DNA of 64,000 nt from Planctomycetota bacterium (GTDB lineage: Bacteria > Planctomycetota > Planctomycetia > Pirellulales > Pirellulaceae). Below the pieces are notes generated by a model, which made no database searches, had not been told where the DNA came from, and worked only from the letters and a program-made list of their open reading frames with translations. Within the stretch, counting starts at the first letter, position 1, and every line of letters begins with the position of its first letter. The stretch covers positions 1 through 64,000 of the forward strand of contig JAPLNI010000056.1 in assembly GCA_026692865.1 (NCBI GenBank), given 5' to 3'. Below are positions 37,045 through 45,673 of this stretch, in pieces. The translations under genes were made by a program, and so were the position numbers.

Positions 37045-38661
37045 TTATCTTGGCTCGACTTTCTTTCGAATCGACTTACCAAGAAGGGCGCCGGTCGGGA
37101 CACCTTCGTAGACAGCGAACTCGCCATTAATCAGGACGTGCTTTAGCCCTTTCGTAGGAAGGTATGGGCTTTCGAAGTTTGCTTGGTCACGAAAGTGGTT
37201 CGGATCAAAAATTGCAATGTCTGCAATCAGCCCTTCGCGTATTTGTCCACGATCTTCTAGACCTAGAATTTCCGCTGGCAACGATGTTGCACTGCGAATA
37301 GCTGCTTCAAGTGGAAGTACCTGCTCTGCGATCGCGTAGAATCCGATCTTGCGGGGGAAAGTTCCAAAGGAACGCGGATGTGGGACGGTCGCCGAGGCCA
37401 CTTTCGAGCTGCCGTCACTTGCGGTCGCAACCCAAGGCAATTTCATGGCAAGCCGAACATCATCTTCAAACATTCCAAAATTTATGACCGACGCGCCACC
37501 ATTGCTCTCAACCGACATTACGACATCCACCATTTCCATCGATTCCGCTGTCGCAATTTCATCCAAGCTTTTTCCGATCCATTCTGGACGAGCGTCGTGG
37601 CTTGCGATTTGAATACGGCTGCTGGTTTTAAGTTCTTCGGCTACTTCCTTACGAATACGTGCGGCCGTGACAGGATCGGCAAGCCGATTCTTCAATTCGG
37701 TTCGTCCACCTGCACGCGACCAACTTGGAAGCAATGTTGCTTCGAGCGAAGTACTGGAAGCCGTGTAGGGATATTGATCAGCCGTAATCTTCTTCCCTTC
37801 CATGCGTGCTTGATCAATCATTTTTACAGCCACGTGCAAAGAGCCCCAAGATTCCTTACCGGACGCTTTGAAGTGTGATATGTGCGTCGGAAGTTTTGCT
37901 TCAGTACCGATTCGGATGGCTTCTTCAACGCTTTGGAGCAAAGTCCGTCCTTCGCCTCGGATGTGACTCACATACAAGCCATTGTATTTGGCTACCAATT
38001 CAGCGATCGCGATTAGCTCTTCGGTTTTTGCAAAATTACCCGGAATATAGATGAGTCCTGTAGCCATTCCAAATGCGCCGTCTTCCATCGCTGTTTGGGC
38101 TAAGTCCTGCATCTTGCTGAGCTCCTCGGCAGTTGGAGGTCGGTCCTCTTTACCCATGACTTGCGCGCGCAAGCTACCATGCGGAAGTAGATGAGCGACG
38201 TTCGTGCCTGCGCCGGTAGCGTCGATCTGATCAAGATACTTCCCTACGGCGACGTGCCCCATACCGCAATTGCCAGTAACAATTGTCGTACAGCCTTGCA
38301 TTAGATAGTTGATGTTGCCACGCGTATCGCGTTGGAGAATAGGGTCATCGCTGTGCGTATGCAAGTCAATAAAGCCTGGCGCGACGACTAACCCTTTGCA
38401 ATCGATGATCATGGTAGCATTGAACACCAAGTCCTTCCCCACCGATACGATCCGCCCCTTCGTGATCGCGATATCGCCTTCGATAGGTTCACTGCCCTCC
38501 CCCTTGTGAATGACACATCCCTTGAGCAAAAGATCACAAGAATCGGCTCCCTTGACCAACAAGCCACTTGCTAAACATCCACAAAAAACGCACATACTTA
38601 GTGCGATCGGAATGCGTTGCATCATGGAGAACGAGAACGAACGTTTGCGTTTGCATATCAT
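37045..38661 (-). CDS. Exported D-aminoacylase-type amidohydrolase
   Basis: 538 residues from ATG 38659-38661 (AAGGA 9 nt upstream). The N-terminus (RIPIALSMCVFCGCLASGLL) looks like a signal peptide. Urease-like TIM barrel: LVVAPGFIDLHTHSDDPILQ (metal His-x-His), GCTTIVTGNCGMG (metal Cys, typical of D-aminoacylases), LYVSHIRGEG and PTHISHFKASGKESWG (metal His), ADQYPYTASST. N-acyl-D-amino-acid deacylases release D-amino acids from N-acyl forms. The substrate here is not known; the C-terminus (GLIADIAIFDPNHF) closes the small beta domain. Confidence 0.88.
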   Translation of the reverse strand: MICKRKRSFSFSMMQRIPIALSMCVFCGCLASGLLVKGADSCDLLLKGCVIHKGEGSEPIEGDIAITKGRIVSVGKDLVFNATMIIDCKGLVVAPGFIDLHTHSDDPILQRDTRGNINYLMQGCTTIVTGNCGMGHVAVGKYLDQIDATGAGTNVAHLLPHGSLRAQVMGKEDRPPTAEELSKMQDLAQTAMEDGAFGMATGLIYIPGNFAKTEELIAIAELVAKYNGLYVSHIRGEGRTLLQSVEEAIRIGTEAKLPTHISHFKASGKESWGSLHVAVKMIDQARMEGKKITADQYPYTASSTSLEATLLPSWSRAGGRTELKNRLADPVTAARIRKEVAEELKTSSRIQIASHDARPEWIGKSLDEIATAESMEMVDVVMSVESNGGASVINFGMFEDDVRLAMKLPWVATASDGSSKVASATVPHPRSFGTFPRKIGFYAIAEQVLPLEAAIRSATSLPAEILGLEDRGQIREGLIADIAIFDPNHFRDQANFESPYLPTKGLKHVLINGEFAVYEGVPTGALLGKSIRKKVEPR

Positions 38662-38699
38662 CGTTTAAAATCCTTACTTTCAAATCAATTGCCGAAATC

Positions 38700-40913
38700 C
38701 TAGCGAGTGCTGCGTTGCTTCAACCCCCTGACTTCATCGTCGAGCCATAGCGATAGCGCCATGGTTTGTAGGGCTTCGTGTTGGCTTATTTCTGAAGAAA
38801 TAGTTTGTAGTGGGCTCGAGTTAGCTGATGCCCACTCGCCCTCGCCAGATGGGCGACGGCCAAGGAAATTAATCACTCTGAGAACATCCAAGGGCGTTAA
38901 AAAATAGTCGCCGTCAGTGTCAATTGAGTATAGAACGGGCTGCTCAGGGATCGGAAGTAACCGAATCCCTTGCGATGCAATAGCGTTGATGACCAAAAGT
39001 ACATCCAGCGCAACGATAAACCCATTTCGGTCCACATCAAACGGGGAGGACGCGTTATGCCATGGACTTGTTGTATCGTCATCCAAGATGTTGATCGAAG
39101 TACTAGTACTAAAACTCAAACCGGTTCCGGTGATCGTCACTGATTCAGGGCCGTCGACACTAGTGTTATCCAAAATGGTAACGGCAAAAGATGCTGTCGA
39201 TTGGTTTGCAGGAATGGTTACCGAAGTAGGGACGCCGAGCTTCGATGGGTTATTGCTACTTAAGGAGACCGTGAGTGGTTCTCCAAGTGGTACACCAACT
39301 CGAGTCACTGTACCGGAAGCCGCACCACCTTTTTCGATCGTCAAAGTTGGATTTACAGAAATAGAAAACGGATTGGTAATCCGAACGTTTACTACTTGAA
39401 AATCAAAGAGCGTAGAATCATCTAGGTCGCTTTGCAAGAGTGGCCCACGCGCGACATAAACTGCAAACGCCGCTTCACCAACGAAGCCCGCGCTGGGTTG
39501 GACCACGATTGCACCCGTCTCGGAGTTGACGGTGATTTGAAGTGGCGAGTTTTGAGGAGGAGCAGCAAGATACCAGCGCGCATCACCTTCCTGGTCGGTC
39601 GACGTGAGTTGGTAATTCATCGGTGAATTTGTTGTTCCCTTCAGAACGGGTATATCCGCGAGAAATGGAGCTCCGTTCGAAGTGTCGTTGGAGACGGTGA
39701 CTGCAAAAGTCTGAGAGAACTGATTTCCCTCGCTATCACGAGCCGTCACTGTAACGTTGGATGTCGTACCGGGAGCACCTAACGAGATGATTCGCAACAG
39801 ACCATTTTCCGTGTCGTTGAAAATGGTTACGTTTTGAATGACGACAGGTGCGAGTGGTCTATCGTTCCCATCGACCGCGATCCGGTTGATACCCGCTCGA
39901 GCCCGATCTCCTTCGATCAGCTGTCCAAAGATCGAGTGGTTGTAATCGAGAAATCGGGTTGGTCCGGCAGTGACAAAGAATTGGGAGTCATTCGTGTCGT
40001 CAAACGATTTTGCGTAAGACAGAATACCCGAACGGTTATGCTGGAGATTTAAATTGAATTGATCATCAAAGTCTCCGAGTGTCGATCCACCTGTCCCCGT
40101 ACCAAGTGGATCTCCGCCTTGTATAACAAAATTCTGCACCGAACGATGGAATGTCATCGATCGGTTTGATGTTGTGTTGTAGAATCCGGCGTTCGCTAAT
40201 GTTACAAAACGTTCTACGACTCGTGGTGCTTCGGTGTTGAAGAGCTGGAACACCATTTCACCGTAGCCTTCCACAGTGACGCGTGCGCTTTGGTTGTTTT
40301 GAAGTATCTCTGCCGCCACGTTGCCCGGTTGGCTACTGGTAACGGTAAAGGTTAGTGGGTTGCCGTTCGGATCATACGCATCGATTGGAACATGCAGTGG
40401 CGAACCCTTTGCTACAACTTGCGACGAAATCGGAAAAAACGACGGGGTGTTTGAGCGAGGGATCGGAATGTTTGCGGCCGCCGAAAGCTCTGCCGGTGTG
40501 AAGATGGCAGGAACGTTTACGTTGTCACTAGCCTTCCAAGTTGGGACGGCGGTGATGTTCTGGGCAATGCCTATGCTGTTTTGCGTACGGTCCCCGTTGA
40601 AGGCTTCGAAGTAGTTTAGGTAGCGAGCTCCATCCTCGAACAGCTTGAGTTGGGTTGTGGTTTCCGAAGTCCAATCTGCCCCAAAAATGCGAATTCCTGC
40701 CGCGCTAATGGCTTTGGAAAAGGCGACCAAGTCGGGGGCCGCTTCGCCCTCCGCAGCGGAAGAGGCGACTGAAAACGCAAGGTCTCCGGCAAGGGCATAT
40801 CGCGAGTCGAGCTTTTCAAGCGACAACCGTCTGCGGGAGACCTTTCGCCGTTGGTATCCGCCCAGACGAGTCTTTCGAATCCAGCCCATAAATCTTGAAA
40901 AATCGCGAATCAT
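38700..40913 (-). CDS. Secreted thioredoxin-like/cyclophilin/Calx-beta/dockerin protein
   Basis: 737 residues from ATG 40911-40913; a GTG at 40928 is also in frame. RRLSLEKLDSRYALAG is the LE-x-L-x-R-like planctomycete export motif. A thioredoxin-like stretch follows (IRIFGADWTSETTTQLKLFE) in which the CxxC site reads Thr-Ser-Glu-Thr. Then a cyclophilin PPIase: YGEMVFQLFNTEAPRVVERF, FHRSVQNFVIQGGDP, SQFFVTAGPT. Cadherin-like and Calx-beta (PTLTIEKGGAASGTVTRVG, NILDDDTTSP) regions follow, and the end is dockerin-like (DVDRNGFIVALDVLLVINAI, DTDGDYFLTPLDVLRVINFL). Probably cell-surface. Confidence 0.85.
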   Translation of the reverse strand: MIRDFSRFMGWIRKTRLGGYQRRKVSRRRLSLEKLDSRYALAGDLAFSVASSAAEGEAAPDLVAFSKAISAAGIRIFGADWTSETTTQLKLFEDGARYLNYFEAFNGDRTQNSIGIAQNITAVPTWKASDNVNVPAIFTPAELSAAANIPIPRSNTPSFFPISSQVVAKGSPLHVPIDAYDPNGNPLTFTVTSSQPGNVAAEILQNNQSARVTVEGYGEMVFQLFNTEAPRVVERFVTLANAGFYNTTSNRSMTFHRSVQNFVIQGGDPLGTGTGGSTLGDFDDQFNLNLQHNRSGILSYAKSFDDTNDSQFFVTAGPTRFLDYNHSIFGQLIEGDRARAGINRIAVDGNDRPLAPVVIQNVTIFNDTENGLLRIISLGAPGTTSNVTVTARDSEGNQFSQTFAVTVSNDTSNGAPFLADIPVLKGTTNSPMNYQLTSTDQEGDARWYLAAPPQNSPLQITVNSETGAIVVQPSAGFVGEAAFAVYVARGPLLQSDLDDSTLFDFQVVNVRITNPFSISVNPTLTIEKGGAASGTVTRVGVPLGEPLTVSLSSNNPSKLGVPTSVTIPANQSTASFAVTILDNTSVDGPESVTITGTGLSFSTSTSINILDDDTTSPWHNASSPFDVDRNGFIVALDVLLVINAIASQGIRLLPIPEQPVLYSIDTDGDYFLTPLDVLRVINFLGRRPSGEGEWASANSSPLQTISSEISQHEALQTMALSLWLDDEVRGLKQRSTR

Positions 40914-41078
40914 GAATGAGAGGATCACGGGAAAGACACAGAATGTCGGGCGAACGGCGAATTGAAACCCTAGCCGACATTATACGCTATTCGAGATGTG
41001 TTGTCCAAGTTTTGCGCGAATCCCCTCCGCGGGGCTGATGAAACCTCTATTTTAAGTTTGGCACCCGAACAAAAACTC

Positions 41079-41645
41079 ATGCAAACGATTGAGCTTGCCG
41101 ATGGCGGTACGATGTTTTTCGACACCGAGTTTCTTCTAGAATCTTTGGCTAGTCGGTATTTCGATGCCCTTCGGGAAGAATGCGTTTGGGAGCAAAAACC
41201 GGGGATTTTTGGCCACATGCAGCCCCGGCTGATCGCTTCCTATGGCGATCCTGGTGTTTCGTATCGATACTCCGGGGTCGTGAACGTCGCCTTGCCGTGG
41301 ACACCAACGCTCCTAGATATAAAGGGTCGCGTTGAAGCAGTGCTAGGCAAATACAACTACTGTTTGCTGAATTGCTACCGTAACGGGGCCGACAGCATGG
41401 GTTGGCATGCAGATGACGAGCCGGAGATGGGGAACGTGATTGGATCGCTGTCTTTAGGAGCAACAAGAAAATTTCGGATACGACACAACGTAACCCGAGA
41501 AACGAGGACCTTTCTTGTTGATCATGGCACGCTGATCATTATGGCTGGGACCATGCAGGAGTTTTGGCAGCATGAAGTCCCGAAGACCAAACAGCTCGTT
41601 GGCGAAAGAATCAACCTCACGTTTAGGAGTATCGATGACCGATAG
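41079..41645 (+). CDS. AlkB-like 2-oxoglutarate/Fe(II) dioxygenase
   Basis: 188 residues from ATG 41079 (MQTIELADGGTMFFDTEFL); a GTG at 40998 would add 27 residues without support. Iron ligands are His and Asp in SMGWHADDEPEMG and His in EFWQHEVPKTK; the 2-oxoglutarate Arg lies in GERINLTFRSI. NCYRNG, QPRLIASYGDPGVSY and IGSLSLGATRKFRIRH match AlkB/ALKBH2-type alkylated-DNA demethylases. Cytosolic repair of 1-methyladenine or 3-methylcytosine is likely. Alone; the next plus-strand gene is 158 bp away. Confidence 0.92.
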   Translation: MQTIELADGGTMFFDTEFLLESLASRYFDALREECVWEQKPGIFGHMQPRLIASYGDPGVSYRYSGVVNVALPWTPTLLDIKGRVEAVLGKYNYCLLNCYRNGADSMGWHADDEPEMGNVIGSLSLGATRKFRIRHNVTRETRTFLVDHGTLIIMAGTMQEFWQHEVPKTKQLVGERINLTFRSIDDR

Positions 41646-41803
41646 GCAATGTCATTTAGACCGCTATTCGAGTCAGTGTCGATTTGGGTTATTTGCTCGA
41701 AAACGAAGCATTTACCTTGTAGTTACTGGTCTTTTCGCAATTGTTTGTGAATGATGGTGACAGGAATTCCAAGTAACAGACATCTTCGATTCGGAGAAAT
41801 TGC

Positions 41804-42727
41804 ATGGTATACTCGAATGATAATCAGGCAGATGACCGAAATCATAATAGCGGCGGGGACTCGGGTGCTGGTTTCGGGGAATTGGAATTCCAGAACACAA
41901 CTGATTCTGACCTGACTGATTCTGATCCGACTGGTTCTAAAGCGGCGATGAACGGTTCGTTCGTACAAGACGTGACTTGCAGAGAGAAGGCTATGAGATC
42001 GAACAAGCATTTGGACAACTTGCTCAAGGAGTGGGAGTTCGATCCAAAGATCCCATCGGTCCGATTGGTCAAGGGAGGCGACAATCGCGATGTCTTACAA
42101 ATGCGGGTCGACCTTGGGCTGCTCCAAATGGAGACTCAGGGACGGCCAGACGGAAGAAAACCCAAGGGCCACGCCAGCTACCTAGATTACCTGTTGGATG
42201 CCGAAGAACGCGACGCCGATTTCAACATGACCGACGAAGATTGCTTCGAAGTCGATCGCGAGTTTGTGCAGTACTATCAGCGAAGAATATCTTGGCTGCG
42301 TCTTCAGCATTACCATCGAGCCATCGAAGACGCCGACCACACACTCGCTTTGATGGATGTCTGTCTGGATCATTGCAATGACGAAGATTGGACTATCAGT
42401 CACGAGCAGTACCGACCGTTTGTTCTCTTCCAACGCACACAAGCAGCAGCCCTGGCGGCCCTCGATGATGCTGGTGCACAACCTGCTATCGCCGAAATCA
42501 ATAAAGGCCTTGAAGCGATGCTCCAAGTCTTCACCGAACACGACGCGGAAGACCAATTCGAGGATGACGAGATGGTTGAAAAGTTGACTGAGTTACGAAG
42601 CTCACTGCGCAATCAGTACAAGTTGGGTCCAAGCCTTGAGGAGCGACTCGCAGAGGCCGTTAAATCCGAGCAGTACGAACTTGCTGCCCAACTCCGCGAC
42701 GAACTCGCCAAGCAGGCACAGATCTAA
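41804..42727 (+). CDS. UVR-motif (UvrB/UvrC) domain protein
   Basis: 307 residues; GGAG 7 nt before the ATG. The first 60 residues are low-complexity Asp/Ser/Asn. HLDNLLKEWEFDPKIPSVRL and LQMRVDLGLLQMETQGRPDG begin the conserved part, helices follow (EFVQYYQRRISWLRLQHYHR, AEINKGLEAMLQVF), and the C-terminus is a UVR motif (SLEERLAEAVKSEQYELAAQ, LRDELAK). UVR motifs mediate UvrB-UvrC contact but also occur in unrelated regulators; function here unknown. Seventeen nt before the next gene, so probably co-transcribed. A start at Met near 41993 is possible. Confidence 0.75.
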   Translation: MVYSNDNQADDRNHNSGGDSGAGFGELEFQNTTDSDLTDSDPTGSKAAMNGSFVQDVTCREKAMRSNKHLDNLLKEWEFDPKIPSVRLVKGGDNRDVLQMRVDLGLLQMETQGRPDGRKPKGHASYLDYLLDAEERDADFNMTDEDCFEVDREFVQYYQRRISWLRLQHYHRAIEDADHTLALMDVCLDHCNDEDWTISHEQYRPFVLFQRTQAAALAALDDAGAQPAIAEINKGLEAMLQVFTEHDAEDQFEDDEMVEKLTELRSSLRNQYKLGPSLEERLAEAVKSEQYELAAQLRDELAKQAQI

Positions 42728-42744
42728 ACCGTGGGTTTCATTCT

Positions 42745-42996
42745 ATGGGTTTCATTTGGTTTATTTTTATAGGTTTGGCGGCTGGTTGGCTGGCTGGTCA
42801 AATTATGAAGACGGGCAGTTCTAGTTGGCTGCAATATCTCGTGGTGGGCGTTATCGGCAGTTTGCTGGGCGGCTTTGTTTTCTCGTTGATCGGGCTGGCA
42901 GCAACTGGACTGGTCGGCAGTTTAGTGACTGCGACCGTCGGGGCAATCCTGCTGATCGTCGCACTACGCGCATACGACAGACGTCGGTTAATGTAG
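42745..42996 (+). CDS. GlsB/YeaQ/YmgE-family membrane protein
   Basis: 83 residues with three hydrophobic helices: GFIWFIFIGLAAGWLAGQIM, WLQYLVVGVIGSLLGGFVFS and LVTATVGAILLIVALRAY. The G-x-x-x-G-rich pattern and terminal RRR are those of transglycosylase-associated proteins (PF04226), small inner-membrane proteins often induced by stress. No enzymatic activity is assured. Follows the UVR protein gene closely. Confidence 0.9.
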   Translation: MGFIWFIFIGLAAGWLAGQIMKTGSSSWLQYLVVGVIGSLLGGFVFSLIGLAATGLVGSLVTATVGAILLIVALRAYDRRRLM

Positions 42997-43123
42997 CCGG
43001 TTTTCGATATCGCTTGTTGATTCACTTTGGAAACGGATTCGGATCCGCGTCTTTCTGAATAGTGCGAACTTGCTAGGATAGCTCTTCGTTGATTTTGCCG
43101 CTTCCGCTACATCCTGATATCTC

Positions 43124-44326
43124 ATGAGCTCACAAAAACCGGACTCTTCCAACGTGCCAGATTCGTCTCTTGCGATGTCGGATGAACAGCTTCGAAAAAC
43201 AGTTATTGATCAAGCGGAGGTTTGGGTGATCAAGGTCGGGTCGCGTGCTCTGACGACTCCCGAAAGCCGGCTGGACCTGCAGCAGATCGAAAACCTGAGC
43301 AATCAGCTTGTCGATTTGGTCGAGCAAGGCAAACAAGTCGTCTTGGTTAGCAGCGGAGCGGTTGCTTCTGGAGTCGGACGCCTGGGACTACCGGGTCGAC
43401 CACGAGACCTCGCAACCTTGCAAGCTGTTGCTGCAGTTGGTCAAGCCTATTTGGTCCAGGTTTACGAGGAGTGCCTTACAAGACGTGGACATCACGCAGC
43501 TCAAGTTCTTCTGACCGCTTCTGACCTGGATGATCGCGTTCGATACCTTAATGTTCGCAACACACTTCACAGCCTTCACAAGCTTGGTGCGATTCCGATC
43601 ATCAATGAAAATGATACGGTAGCGGTTGACGAGCTGAAGACAACTTTTGGTGATAACGATCGACTTGCCGCGATGGTCGCAGGATTGTTCACACGCCCGA
43701 TGCTAGTGATTTTGAGTGACGTACGTGGGCTCTACGACCGCGACCCAATCGATCCGACTGCGGAGGTCATTCACACAATTCCGAAAGTCGATAGCTCTGT
43801 CGAAGACTTGGTACGCGATCGAAAGACGGGTGTCAGCAAAGGTGGTATGGCAAGCAAATTAGCCGCGGCAAGCTTTGTTACCGGTAGTGGTCAGGGAGTG
43901 ATCATCGCGTGGGGACGTGAGCCGCGAGTTCTTCCTCGACTTGCCGACGGCGAGCTATTGGGCAGCCTGTTTCTTCCTCAAGAAAAAACACTTACTCCCA
44001 AAAAACGTTGGATTGGATTTAGTGCTCAGTGTGCAGGCTCGCTTGTAATCGATGCCGGAGCCGGACGAGCCATGCTAGAGCAAGGAAAATCACTACTGCC
44101 GATTGGTATTCGTGAGGTCCAAGGCGATTTTGAAAAGGGGGATCCAATCTCGATTCTGAGCATCGACGGAGCCGAGTTGGCTCGAGGTCAGAGCAACTAC
44201 AGCTCTTCAGATGCAAAGAAAATTGCGGGCTGTCGCTCTGATCGTATCGAAGAGATCTTGGGAGTATGCCCCTATGAAGAAGTAGTCCATCGCGACAACT
44301 TAGTTTTGAGCCGAGCAAAAACCTAA
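43124..44326 (+). CDS. proB: Glutamate 5-kinase with PUA domain
   Basis: 400 residues. Amino-acid-kinase domain: VWVIKVGSRALTTPE, VVLVSSGAVASGVGRLGLPG, AQVLLTASDLDDRVRYLNVR, IPIINENDTVAVDELKTTFG DNDRLAAMVAG (substrate and ATP sites) and GVSKGGMASKLAAASFVTGS. The PUA domain follows (GSLVIDAGAGRAMLEQGKSL, GIREVQGDFEKGDPISILSI). It catalyses the first step of proline synthesis, ATP-dependent formation of glutamyl-5-phosphate; the PUA domain modulates activity. proA is not adjacent. The N-terminal 30 residues are an extension over E. coli ProB. Confidence 0.96.
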   Translation: MSSQKPDSSNVPDSSLAMSDEQLRKTVIDQAEVWVIKVGSRALTTPESRLDLQQIENLSNQLVDLVEQGKQVVLVSSGAVASGVGRLGLPGRPRDLATLQAVAAVGQAYLVQVYEECLTRRGHHAAQVLLTASDLDDRVRYLNVRNTLHSLHKLGAIPIINENDTVAVDELKTTFGDNDRLAAMVAGLFTRPMLVILSDVRGLYDRDPIDPTAEVIHTIPKVDSSVEDLVRDRKTGVSKGGMASKLAAASFVTGSGQGVIIAWGREPRVLPRLADGELLGSLFLPQEKTLTPKKRWIGFSAQCAGSLVIDAGAGRAMLEQGKSLLPIGIREVQGDFEKGDPISILSIDGAELARGQSNYSSSDAKKIAGCRSDRIEEILGVCPYEEVVHRDNLVLSRAKT

Positions 44327-44355
44327 CGAACCTTCCGGCAGAAGGTACTTACTGA

Positions 44356-45318
44356 TTACACACGTTCGCCAAGTGGGGTTACCGCGAAGAAGGTCTCATA
44401 GATTGCATCGCCGACTTCGTTCAATTCGAGTTGGAAGTTATCAACAAATTCGTGAAGGCCTTGCGTCATGATTTCGTCGATTGAAACGAAATCCAAAGCG
44501 GCTCGCATACGACCTAGTCGTTGCTCTGCGCGATTCGCAAAAGTTCCTTCGCGGCCGCCTGTGATCGCCAGCAGCGACTGCTCGGCGCGTCGAATACAGA
44601 AGTGGATGGAACGAGGAAAATCACGATTCAATATAAGGAATTCAACAACCGCTTTAGGATCCAATCGTCCATAGTGCTTTCGGTACATTTCCATCGCACT
44701 CGCACTCTTGAGTAGCAATCCCCATTGCATGATGTCGATAGGTGTTCCGACGTCTTGCGCCTCAGGCAGCAAAAGGAAATACTTGACATCCAAGATCCGT
44801 GATGTCTTGTCGGCTCGTTCGACCAAGGCTCCTAATCGGCTGAAGTGCCAAGGTTCGCCGTGTGACATTGTCCCGGTAGTAACTCCCTCGAGCGAATAAC
44901 CCGCTTGCTTGATCCGACCAAAAAACTCGTAAGGCGAAGTCAACGCATAGGAATCATTTCGTGCATCGCGTACGAAGAGATAAAACTTGTTCAGCTCCTC
45001 CCACATTTGCGAGCTAATCATTTCACGGCTGGTACGGGCGTTCTCGCGAGCGATTCGCAAGCATGACAGAATCGAGTTCGGGTTCTCGAGATCAAAGGTC
45101 AGAAACTTGATAACGTTTTCTTGAGTCGCAGCGCCGTATCGCTCGTAAAAAATCTCTTGGTCGCCGGTGGTGTAGATCAACGGATCCCACTGGCCTTGAA
45201 TCGACAACCCTTGCTCAAGAGCGAGATTTAACGTGACATCGATAAACCGCGCGACGTTCTCCGCCCGCTCGGTGTAGCGACTCATCCAAAAAATCGTTTC
45301 TGCAACTCGTGATAACAT
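44356..45318 (-). CDS. Alpha-E domain protein (DUF403)
   Basis: 320 residues from ATG 45316-45318, the family's usual start MLSRVAETIFWMSRYTERAE; the frame extends to 45360 without support. Other marks: NVARFIDVTLNLAL, LRIARENARTSREMISSQMW, WHFSRLGALVERADKTSRIL, FPRSIHFCIRRAEQSL. All-helical protein found with a circularly permuted ATP-grasp protein, thought to form or modify peptide bonds; its substrate is not established. Here the ATP-grasp gene lies upstream on the same strand, 355 bp away. Confidence 0.92.
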   Translation of the reverse strand: MLSRVAETIFWMSRYTERAENVARFIDVTLNLALEQGLSIQGQWDPLIYTTGDQEIFYERYGAATQENVIKFLTFDLENPNSILSCLRIARENARTSREMISSQMWEELNKFYLFVRDARNDSYALTSPYEFFGRIKQAGYSLEGVTTGTMSHGEPWHFSRLGALVERADKTSRILDVKYFLLLPEAQDVGTPIDIMQWGLLLKSASAMEMYRKHYGRLDPKAVVEFLILNRDFPRSIHFCIRRAEQSLLAITGGREGTFANRAEQRLGRMRAALDFVSIDEIMTQGLHEFVDNFQLELNEVGDAIYETFFAVTPLGERV

Positions 45319-45561
45319 ACGGAAAGAATATCTAGAAAAGCGGGGAGTGCCTAGGACCAAATCGAAGAAGGGCTAGGGTAAACGGGAATGTCCTTTCGTA
45401 CTTTGGCAGTGTCGTGACCTACGGGAAGTTTGATAATCCGGAACGCGATAGAAAGTGTCCCACTTGAAAAATCAGTGTAACTGCATTTTGTAATCGTACT
45501 CAGGCGTAAGCCGGTAATCGTAATCCGTACTTAGCCGGATTGCGGACGCATCGTGGTCGAA

Positions 45562-45598
45562 TCGAGTACGAGTACCATTTCATTGAGTACGAGTAAGA
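45562..45598. repeat. GAGTAC-rich dispersed repeat, copy A2
   Basis: TCGAGTACGAGTACC, spacer ATTTCA, then TTGAGTACGAGTAAGA. It lies in the 355-bp gap 45319-45673 between the two genes of a usually compact operon. The adjacent 45484-45540 holds CGTACTCAGG and related GTAC motifs, perhaps the other half of the element. Nothing else was seen in the gap. Confidence 0.78.
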
Positions 45599-45673
45599 AA
45601 TCTCGAGAAATCTTAATCGGACGCTCGGGGGACCAGTATTGCGAAACGCGTGTTTGCTCCGAATTCTGCACAA

